From contig CANQAS010000007.1 of the NCBI GenBank assembly GCA_947589535.1, positions 1-35,521 of the forward strand: a DNA stretch of 35,521 bases. Direction: 5' to 3'. Source of the stretch: an uncultured Bacilli bacterium. Lineage in GTDB: Bacteria; Bacillota_I; Bacilli_A; RF39; UBA660. The notes under the pieces are model-generated. The model was given only the letters and a program-made list of their open reading frames with translations, had not been told where the DNA came from and searched no databases. The position numbers and the translations under genes are program-made. Below, one piece after another: positions 28,707-35,521 of the stretch (its first letter is position 1; every line of letters begins with the position of its first letter).

Positions 28707-29933
28707 TTAATTACCATGATTAACCCTCGTCCATTTTACTTCTTTAGAGGTTAAGGCTTTAATTGCACAAGGAACATAGCTGATCATAAATATAGGATTT
28801 ATAATCATAGCTTTTATCCTAGACTTAAAGCTTAAATCTATTTTTTTACCTTCTATCATAAGAATAACAAAAGTCATAACCACCATCGTTAGATATATAA
28901 TTAATAAGAAAACAATAAGTTCTAAAAGATAGAATTTCCAAGCTTTATCATTAATAAAAAAATAATATGATGTAAAAAACACTAAAGATAAAAACCAAGT
29001 AACAAGGCCTACAACCATAAATATAAATGGTATTATTCCAATTGATTCATCTATTTTAGAACCATTGTTAAGATTATTTTTATCCAAGGATTTAAGAATC
29101 TTTTTTGTATACATTTTTCTTACATCAAAATAACCTCTTATCCATCTTATTCTTTGATTTATAGTATCCTTAAATCTAAGTGGTTGTTCATCATAAAAAA
29201 CTGAATCTATATTATAATAAGTAGTTAAATTTTTTAAAGTAGCATATGAACTTAGTTCATAATCTTCAGTTAAAGAATGAAATGGATAACCTTGCCATTT
29301 TTCTATTAAATCGCCCCTTATGTAAAAACCTGTTCCAGAAAATGTTATGTTTTTTGTTTTCTTATTTTTTTTATCATTAAACACCGTATTTACAAGTGAA
29401 AAAGTAAGTGCAGAACAAGCTGCTATGACACTTTTATTTCCGTTTTTACAATTTCTATAACCAGAAGCCAAATCATAACCTTTATCATATACTGGTAACA
29501 TATTTTTTAAATAATTTTTATCTAAAACGTTATCAGCATCAAAGATAAAGTATGCATCGTAGTGTTTATTTTTACTTAAAATAAATTTAACCGCTTCATC
29601 TAGTGCATACCCTTTTCTTTGTAGTTCTAAATACCTTCTTATAACAACTGTTGCGCCATACCTTTTACATATATTAACTGTTTCATCATTCTTTGATTCA
29701 ACTATTACATATACATCTTTCATATTTACCATAATCGTTTGATTTTTTATACTTACAAGTAGGTCTTCAATTACCTTAGATTCATACCTCGCCGGAATAA
29801 GAAAACAAAAATTATGATTATTATTGTTTTCCCTAGGAAAATTATTGTTTTTTCTTGAAATAAACTTTGTTATTAAAAGCATTATAAGACCTATAAATAT
29901 AAATCCCAAACTAATAATTCTAAATACTATCAT
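28707..29933 (-). CDS. Family 2 glycosyltransferase, membrane
   Basis: CFLIPARYESKVIEDLLVSI, IFDADNVLDKNYL, QRIRWIRGY (Q/RxxRW), TM segments. Confidence 0.92.
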   Translation of the reverse strand: MIVFRIISLGFIFIGLIMLLITKFISRKNNNFPRENNNNHNFCFLIPARYESKVIEDLLVSIKNQTIMVNMKDVYVIVESKNDETVNICKRYGATVVIRRYLELQRKGYALDEAVKFILSKNKHYDAYFIFDADNVLDKNYLKNMLPVYDKGYDLASGYRNCKNGNKSVIAACSALTFSLVNTVFNDKKNKKTKNITFSGTGFYIRGDLIEKWQGYPFHSLTEDYELSSYATLKNLTTYYNIDSVFYDEQPLRFKDTINQRIRWIRGYFDVRKMYTKKILKSLDKNNLNNGSKIDESIGIIPFIFMVVGLVTWFLSLVFFTSYYFFINDKAWKFYLLELIVFLLIIYLTMVVMTFVILMIEGKKIDLSFKSRIKAMIINPIFMISYVPCAIKALTSKEVKWTRVNHGN

Positions 29934-29946
29934 AAATCATTTCCCT

Positions 29947-31080
29947 CTACATAAAATACGCTAAAATGGTAAGAACCACAATTAATATAACCGCCGCAAT
30001 AAAGCCATTTACCTTTTCAAACCTAGATGATTTATACTTTATCCCAAGTGCATTTGATATTATTATACCACCAATTAATCCACCAATATGTGCATATATA
30101 TTAATCGCAGGTATCATAAAACTAAAAACTAAATTTATGATTATTACTGGCAATATTTCTCTTTTTAATGCTTCTCCCATATATGTCCTTTGATTCAAAG
30201 AAAAATATAAAATTGCACCCATAAGTCCAAATATAGCACCAGATGCTCCAGCGGAAATCGTTTTTTCGTCCATAAGTATTACCGAAAGTAAATTTCCAAC
30301 AATACCGCTAAAAATAAAAATTATAAATGTTTTTAAATGTCCATAAAAATTTTCCGTTTGTTTTCCTAATATTGAAAGTGAATATATATTCATTATTAAA
30401 TGAATAAATCCAATATGCAAAAACATACTGCTTATTATTCTTAAGAAAGACCCATCTTTAACTAACCCACCAAATTTAAATAATGTGTAGGTATCAGTTG
30501 AGCCATTTCCCATTACACTCATAAGTATAAATATAAATATCATTATCCAAATTAGCGCATTAGTAACAATTGGTTTTTTTTCGCGAAATAAATCATTTAT
30601 TTTTTCAGTCTGATCTAAGTTTTTTCTTAATATATCACTATTTATTTTTTCATATAACTTAGCGCCTTGCTCCGTGAATACTAATTTTTTATCAATATCC
30701 GGAAAAAATTTTTTTAAATCTTTATTTTCTTTAATGTAATCTTCAGAATTAGCATTAACCATAAAATTATTTTTAGTACTTTCTAATTCTATATCCTCAT
30801 TAATATCTAAATATAAAGTCATAACTTTCATTTTTAAAGTAAAAGTCTTTAATTTGATTTGCCTTGTCATTCTCTCTACTTTAAAATTATCAAAGTCTAA
30901 TTGTTCTTTATTATGTATATATCCCAAAACCAATCTTACTATTCTATACTCACTATCCATGTTTTCTAACCATATTTCATTTTGAATACCATGAACAATA
31001 ACCGGATTATAATTTTTTTCAGTTATAAAATAATGTAAAAATTTCATAACCAATAAATCTCGTTTTTCACTAGTTACCAT
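29947..31080 (-). CDS. Rhomboid family intramembrane serine protease
   Basis: FLHIGFIHLIMNIYSL, SAGASGAIFGLMG, AHIGGLIGGII motifs. Confidence 0.94.
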   Translation of the reverse strand: MVTSEKRDLLVMKFLHYFITEKNYNPVIVHGIQNEIWLENMDSEYRIVRLVLGYIHNKEQLDFDNFKVERMTRQIKLKTFTLKMKVMTLYLDINEDIELESTKNNFMVNANSEDYIKENKDLKKFFPDIDKKLVFTEQGAKLYEKINSDILRKNLDQTEKINDLFREKKPIVTNALIWIMIFIFILMSVMGNGSTDTYTLFKFGGLVKDGSFLRIISSMFLHIGFIHLIMNIYSLSILGKQTENFYGHLKTFIIFIFSGIVGNLLSVILMDEKTISAGASGAIFGLMGAILYFSLNQRTYMGEALKREILPVIIINLVFSFMIPAINIYAHIGGLIGGIIISNALGIKYKSSRFEKVNGFIAAVILIVVLTILAYFM

Positions 31081-31118
31081 ATAACCCTCCTATTAATTTT
31101 ATATCATACCCATTATAA

Positions 31119-31148
31119 CAAAAAAGCTAGCATTTTCAAATACTAGCC
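31119..31148 (-). terminator. rluD-like gene terminator
   Basis: Minus strand GGCTAGTATTTGAAAATGCTAGCTTTTTTG. Confidence 0.8.
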
Positions 31149-31152
31149 TAAT

Positions 31153-32055
31153 TTATTTTTCATTTCTATACATTTCTACTATATCATTAAATTCTTTAGG
31201 AGGTTCACACTTAAAAGACATACTTTTACCAGTTGAAGGATGAATAAATCCTATTTCTTTTGCGTGTAACATCTGCCCAAAATCAGTTGTCTTTCTCTTA
31301 TATCCATATACTGGATCATTTACTATTGGGTGATTTATATAATTCATATGAACTCTTATTTGGTGTGTTCTACCAGTTTCTAATTTACATTCTATTAAAG
31401 TGGCATTATTAAATCTTTCTAAAACTCTAAAATGAGTAATAGCTTCTTTGCCATTTTCATCTGTAACACACATTTTTTTTCGATCATTAAAATCCCTGCC
31501 GATTGGTGCATCAATAGTTCCTGTATCATGATTAATTTTACCATGAACGAGCGCTATATATATTCTAGATAAGGTCTTATCTTTTAATTGCATTGCAAGT
31601 TTTTCATGTGCTTTATTGTTTTTTGCAACAACAATCAGCCCTGATGTATCCTTATCTATTCTGTGTACTATTCCAGGTCTTATATCTCCGTTAGTTGTAC
31701 TTAAACTATTTGTATATGCAAGCAAGCCATTTACAAGTGTACCACTAAAATGCCCACTAGACGGATGAACAACAACACCAGATGATTTATTAATGACCAT
31801 TAAATCATCATCTTCATATACTATGTCCAAATCCATTTTTTCAGGTAAGGCATCAGTTTCTTCCTTTAATTTTCCAACTATCTCTATTGTATCGTTTAAT
31901 CTTAGCACATAACTATTTTTAGTTATCTTATCATTTACTAAAACAAGTCCTTGTTTAATCATTTCTTGAACCTTGCTTCTAGATAAGTCTAATTTACCAA
32001 TTAAAAATTTATCAATTCTAATTAAATCTTTTTCTTCTGTTATTTCCTGTTTCAT
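31153..32055 (-). CDS. RluD-type 23S rRNA pseudouridine synthase
   Basis: S4 domain; GIVHRIDKDTSGLIVVAKN; TGRTHQIRVHM. Confidence 0.95.
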   Translation of the reverse strand: MKQEITEEKDLIRIDKFLIGKLDLSRSKVQEMIKQGLVLVNDKITKNSYVLRLNDTIEIVGKLKEETDALPEKMDLDIVYEDDDLMVINKSSGVVVHPSSGHFSGTLVNGLLAYTNSLSTTNGDIRPGIVHRIDKDTSGLIVVAKNNKAHEKLAMQLKDKTLSRIYIALVHGKINHDTGTIDAPIGRDFNDRKKMCVTDENGKEAITHFRVLERFNNATLIECKLETGRTHQIRVHMNYINHPIVNDPVYGYKRKTTDFGQMLHAKEIGFIHPSTGKSMSFKCEPPKEFNDIVEMYRNEK

Positions 32056-32103
32056 CTTTATCCCTCTTCACTTGTAATATTATAACATACTTACAAAAAA
32101 ATA

Positions 32104-32127
32104 AAAAAGCATATCAATTATGCTTTT
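32104..32127. terminator. lspA terminator with stop codon in the loop
   Basis: AAAAGCATA-tcaat-TATGCTTTT, 9-bp stem; TGA stop in the loop; T-run on the minus strand. Confidence 0.75.
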
Positions 32128-32578
32128 CGTCTTCTTTTAATGCTTTAATAATTATTAATATTACACCAAAAGTAATAAATAAATCAGCTAAATTAAAAAT
32201 TGGAAAATGATAACCAAATATATTAAGAGAAATATAATCTATTACCACTCCTCTTACTATTCTATCAATTAAATTACCAAGTATACCACCAAATAATAGC
32301 CCGTAGCTCAAAATAATTAGTTTGGAACTTCGATTTGATTTAATGTTTTCTTTTTTTAAAACCTGAATCAAAACTCCTAAAAGTATAATGGTTATTAATA
32401 TTATAAATATTCTGTTTCCAGATAGCATACTAAAAGCTACTCCATTATTTTCAGCGTAAGTCAAAGACAAAAAATTAGGAATAACCGTAATACTAGTTAA
32501 ATAAACTGATATAATTATCTTTATTAGTTGATCTAAAATTAAAGCTAATGAAGATATTACTAGAATTTTCTTTTTCAT
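32114..32578 (-). CDS. lspA: Lipoprotein signal peptidase
   Basis: NNGVAFSML, GGILGNLIDRIVRGVVIDY, FNLADLFI. Confidence 0.96.
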   Translation of the reverse strand: MKKKILVISSLALILDQLIKIIISVYLTSITVIPNFLSLTYAENNGVAFSMLSGNRIFIILITIILLGVLIQVLKKENIKSNRSSKLIILSYGLLFGGILGNLIDRIVRGVVIDYISLNIFGYHFPIFNLADLFITFGVILIIIKALKEDEKHN

Positions 32579-32588
32579 TATAAACTCC

Positions 32589-33563
32589 TTATATATATAG
32601 TAACAAAATTAAAATTGCTGCTAAAAAGTTTTGAAGAAAGTGCATACCTATTGAAACAAAAATATTTTTAGAATCATAATATGCTTTAGCCAAGCATATT
32701 CCTAATGCAGAATACTGAAAAATATATAATAAATCATTAAATGATGTAAATTTATCTATCATATGAAGTATACCAAATAAAAATCCACTTATTATAATAA
32801 ATAATGTTTTGTTTTTTATTACCTTTGATAATGATAGTCTAAATACATTTTCTTCAACAAATGGAGCATATATTGTAGATAGCACAAGGGATGCTAAAGG
32901 TAGTTTTTGAAACATATTATTTAACATTTGTTGATTTGAAGATACTGCTCCTTTATTCAAAAAGACTATTGGAAGTGCTACTATTACCATAATACTTAGC
33001 ATTATAAAATACCTTTTTATGACAAAAGGTAGATATAGTTTAAAATTACTAACGAATAATTTTAAATCGTTTTTTAAACGTCCAAAGTTTAGCATTATTA
33101 CTAGTAAAAATATTACTATGTATATAAAATACGCAGGTATGTGTTTTGAGAAGTTAAATAATGGAAAAACAAACATTATTATAATGAATGAAAAAATAAG
33201 AAAAATAGAGTTTAATACATCACCTTTTTTATTAAAGTATTCATTTTCTGGTAAAACCCTATGTTTTTTATCAGATATACTAGTTAAAAATAATAGACCT
33301 AGTATTCCTGGAATTATTGAATTCATCAATAACCAGATAGAACAAAATAACGTAATCATCTTATTTTTTTTTAATAATAAAACTTCCTTTTTAGACTCTC
33401 TAAAGAGAATAAATGCTACTATTAAATTCATAAATGAAAAAAATAAATTTGCAATAATTTCATCATTTGGTTTGTTTGATAATAAATAATATATAACGTT
33501 TATTACTACGTAAATTATTTCTAATAATGATGCTATTTTAAGTAAGTTTCTTTTATTTTCCAT
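32589..33563 (-). CDS. CPBP family intramembrane metalloprotease
   Basis: APFVEENVFR (EExxxR), SGFLFGILHM, GMHFLQNFL. Confidence 0.88.
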   Translation of the reverse strand: MENKRNLLKIASLLEIIYVVINVIYYLLSNKPNDEIIANLFFSFMNLIVAFILFRESKKEVLLLKKNKMITLFCSIWLLMNSIIPGILGLLFLTSISDKKHRVLPENEYFNKKGDVLNSIFLIFSFIIIMFVFPLFNFSKHIPAYFIYIVIFLLVIMLNFGRLKNDLKLFVSNFKLYLPFVIKRYFIMLSIMVIVALPIVFLNKGAVSSNQQMLNNMFQKLPLASLVLSTIYAPFVEENVFRLSLSKVIKNKTLFIIISGFLFGILHMIDKFTSFNDLLYIFQYSALGICLAKAYYDSKNIFVSIGMHFLQNFLAAILILLLYI

Positions 33564-33580
33564 ATTTCCTCCGTTAATAT

Positions 33581-33603
33581 AAAAAGGCTTGTTTAGGCCT
33601 ACG
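33581..33603 (-). terminator. ylmC/ymxH-like gene terminator
   Basis: Minus strand AGGC-ctaaacaa-GCCT-TTTTA. Confidence 0.5.
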
Positions 33604-33625
33604 TTTCTAAAATAAGTATAACATA

Positions 33626-33862
33626 TTATTTTAAGTTTTTAGTTACTAAAATAACATCGGATCCTATTTTTGTAATCTGTTGCCATAATATAGTTTCCTC
33701 TTCTTTTGAAAGATTCCAAAATCCTTTCTTACCATATATATAAATTTTTTCTATCTTACCTTCATTGGATATTTCAATGTCTGTAATTGATCCAAGTTTA
33801 ACTCCTGTTGAAACATCTACTACATCCTTATTTTGTAAATCTGACAAACGCATATTAATCAC
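33626..33862 (-). CDS. YlmC/YmxH family PRC-barrel protein
   Basis: MRLSDLQNKDVVDVSTGVKLGSITDIEIS. Confidence 0.9.
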   Translation of the reverse strand: MINMRLSDLQNKDVVDVSTGVKLGSITDIEISNEGKIEKIYIYGKKGFWNLSKEEETILWQQITKIGSDVILVTKNLK

Positions 33863-33926
33863 CTATTAAATTATATGTTTTTTTTGCATAAAAAAACAAA
33901 ATATCATCCATTACAAAAATGAAAGG

Positions 33927-34712
33927 ATGATTATTATAGCAAAATATAAAGTAGAAATAATAGGAATAAACACGAATGATATAAAAATATTATCAGATAA
34001 GGAAAAAGAAGTATTATTTAAAAGATTAAAAAACGGAGATAAAAAAGCCAGAGATGAACTAGCTGAAGGAAATCTAAAATTAGTTTTATCAATTTTAAAG
34101 AGGTATCAAAATAGATGTGATAACATGGATGATTTATTTCAAATTGGTTGCGTTGGTCTAATGAAAGCAATTGATAACTTTGATTTAAATCACGGAGTTA
34201 AGTTTTCTACCTATGCAGTTCCTTTAATTTTGGGAGAAATAAGAAGATATTTAAGAGATAATAGCAACCTTAGAATATCACGTAGTATAAAAGACTTAGC
34301 ATATAAAATATTAAAGGCTAAAGAAGAATACTTTATGATTCATGGAAAAGAAATGACTAATAAAGAAGTAGCCGACAAATTAGGAGTAGAAGAAATAGAT
34401 GTTATAATTGCAATAGATGCTATGAAAGACCCAATAAGTATGTTTGAACCAATTTATGATAATGGTGGAGATACAATTTTTTTAGAGGATCAAATAGAAT
34501 CAAAAAAAGATAAAGCATCAAACTGGGATATGTTAATATCACTTACTTCTGCTGTAAAAAACCTAAAAGAAAAAGAAAGAAAAATCGTTACCGAAAGATT
34601 TTTAGTTGGTAAGACCCAAATGGAAATTGCCGAAGAAATTGGAATATCTCAAGCTCAAGTATCAAGACTTGAAAAAGCTGGTATTGATGAACTTAAAAGA
34701 AAAATAATGTAA
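33927..34712 (+). CDS. sigG: Sporulation sigma factor SigG
   Basis: KVEIIGINTNDIKIL, DDLFQIGCVGLMKAIDNFDLNHGVKFSTYAVPLILGEIRRYLRDN, GKTQMEIAEEIGISQAQVSRLEKAGI. Confidence 0.93.
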   Translation: MIIIAKYKVEIIGINTNDIKILSDKEKEVLFKRLKNGDKKARDELAEGNLKLVLSILKRYQNRCDNMDDLFQIGCVGLMKAIDNFDLNHGVKFSTYAVPLILGEIRRYLRDNSNLRISRSIKDLAYKILKAKEEYFMIHGKEMTNKEVADKLGVEEIDVIIAIDAMKDPISMFEPIYDNGGDTIFLEDQIESKKDKASNWDMLISLTSAVKNLKEKERKIVTERFLVGKTQMEIAEEIGISQAQVSRLEKAGIDELKRKIM

Positions 34713-34802
34713 AAAAAACTTCTATGGTTTCTTTTTTAGTTTATATATAGTTAGCACAATCATTATTTTTCTACTATTTTATTATAAATGGTAATTAATA
34801 TA

Positions 34803-34834
34803 TAAAAAAAGACTTATCAATAAAATGATAAGTC
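34803..34834 (-). terminator. rpsU terminator
   Basis: GACTTATCA-ataaaa-TGATAAGTC, perfect 9-bp stem, T-run on the minus strand. Confidence 0.85.
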
Positions 34835-34859
34835 CATTTATACTATGAGCAAAGAAAAA

Positions 34860-35060
34860 CTAAGAATCTCTTCTTTCACGTTTAGCTGCCTTACGACTGT
34901 TTTTGATAGCTTCTTTCTTAGCGTTTCTTCTTTGAATTCCAGGTTTATCATATTGTTGTTTTTTCTTTACTTCAGAAGGGAGACCGCTTTTAGCTACTCT
35001 TTGTTTAAACTTTTTTAATGCTGCATCAACGTTTCCATTTTTAACTTGAACAGATATCAT
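34860..35060 (-). CDS. rpsU: Ribosomal protein bS21
   Basis: VQVKNGNVDAALKKFKQRVAKSGLPSEVKKKQQYDKPGIQRRNAKKEAIKNSRK; strong purine-rich SD. Confidence 0.95.
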   Translation of the reverse strand: MISVQVKNGNVDAALKKFKQRVAKSGLPSEVKKKQQYDKPGIQRRNAKKEAIKNSRKAAKRERRDS

Positions 35061-35097
35061 ATTTTCCTTTCCCCCCTCTCTTTTTTTACTACTAATG

Positions 35098-35126
35098 ATT
35101 ATAACACCTTAAAAAAGTTATTACAA
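35098..35126 (-). promoter_or_regulatory. rpsU promoter
   Basis: Minus strand TTGTAA - 17 nt - TATAAT. Confidence 0.6.
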
Positions 35127-35176
35127 TATTTTTTTGGTATTTTATCAAAAAAACTTATATTTTATCTAAAAAATGA

Positions 35177-35326
35177 TTATAAACTCATTATTATCCTAAC
35201 TACAGTACCCACTATCCTACCCAATTGTAAAATGAAATTTGTTAGATAATATATCAAATTACATATTATGGGTAAAGTAAGAATAATTAAAATTATTTTT
35301 GAAATTTTTTTTATTTTAACGGACAC
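35177..35326 (-). CDS. Small hydrophobic basic peptide, putative immunity-like partner (GTG start; not in ORF track)
   Basis: My translation M(V)SVKIKKISKIILIILTLPIICNLIYYLTNFILQLGRIVGTVVRIIMSL*; 16-nt overlap with the upstream peptide gene; GGTGAG 9 nt upstream of GTG. Confidence 0.65.
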   Translation of the reverse strand: MSVKIKKISKIILIILTLPIICNLIYYLTNFILQLGRIVGTVVRIIMSL

Positions 35327-35478
35327 GTATTACCACTCACCATTCTTCTTATGCTACTTCCTAAATATCTGCCTATATCTAAAAAGCTATTAATACCTTT
35401 AATAAGCGAATTTATTAAGGTAGCACTTATTGTTGCACCTGCCTTTATATTTTTTAACTCCGTATTTGATAATTTCAT
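35311..35478 (-). CDS. Putative bacteriocin/pheromone precursor peptide with double-glycine-like leader (not in ORF track)
   Basis: My translation MKLSNTELKNIKAGATISATLINSLIKGINSFLDIGRYLGSSIRRMVSGNTCPLK*; ATG with strong SD AAAGGAGA at good spacing. Confidence 0.75.
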   Translation of the reverse strand: MKLSNTELKNIKAGATISATLINSLIKGINSFLDIGRYLGSSIRRMVSGNTCPLK

Positions 35479-35521
35479 ATTGTCTCCTTTCCTAATTACA
35501 CTTAAATGGGCGTGCTATGCC

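Noticed and set aside
33019-33489. 156-aa plus-strand ORF antisense to the CPBP protease
   Set aside because: Shadow frame; the minus-strand ORF carries conserved EExxxR and H motifs.
33626-33862. Treating the ylmC/ymxH-like gene as a RimM duplicate
   Set aside because: Shares the PRC-barrel fold type only; sequence start MRLSDLQNKDVVDVSTGVKLG matches the YlmC/YmxH type and it neighbours sigG.
35068-35085. Run of six G on the minus strand upstream of rpsU
   Set aside because: Odd for this AT-rich DNA but sits at the SD of rpsU and is most simply a strong purine-rich translation signal.
35046-35249. 67-aa plus-strand ORF between rpsU and the small peptide genes
   Set aside because: Runs antisense through the rpsU promoter/SD and the small membrane peptide gene; no SD and low-complexity composition.
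1-35521. CRISPR arrays, tRNA/rRNA genes, transposases, prophage genes
   Set aside because: No spaced direct repeats, no TpsiC/cloverleaf-like segments and no recombinase or phage-like ORFs were seen by reading; a tRNAscan/CRISPR search was not possible here.

Overview
AT-rich, gene-dense chromosomal window from a low-GC Firmicute (Bacilli/Mollicutes-related, RF39- or Erysipelotrichia-like by gene content; standard code, TGA used as stop). Mostly minus-strand housekeeping genes: lepB, rplS, trmD (with a long extra C-terminal domain), rimM, a TrmH-family methyltransferase, a YgjP-like metallopeptidase, polC, ezrA, rpsD (+), glyS, recO, yqzL (absent from the ORF track), era, pyrH, murE, a YigZ/IMPACT gene (+), a type IV prepilin-like gene, cvpA-like, rnhC (+), a GT2 glycosyltransferase, a rhomboid protease, rluD-like, lspA, a CPBP protease, a ylmC/ymxH gene, sigG (+) and rpsU. 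cis-RNA elements: a very compact glycine T-box, an S4 leader and an L19-leader-like hairpin. No CRISPR, rRNA, tRNA or transposase seen. The strongest unexplained signals are: (1) two overlapping small genes at the right edge, missing from the ORF track. One is a 55-aa peptide with a double-glycine-like leader (MKLSNTELKNIKAG). The other is a 49-aa hydrophobic basic peptide. Both carry the same C-terminal motif [LI]GRxxG[ST]xxR, which suggests a bacteriocin or pheromone with a cognate immunity-like partner. (2) A three-gene operon of unrecognised helical proteins downstream of polC, followed by a visibly decayed paralogue of its last gene. Further observations: a 16-bp perfect palindrome inside that operon, stop-codon-overlapping terminators at many genes, and a hairpin over the sigG ribosome-binding site and start.
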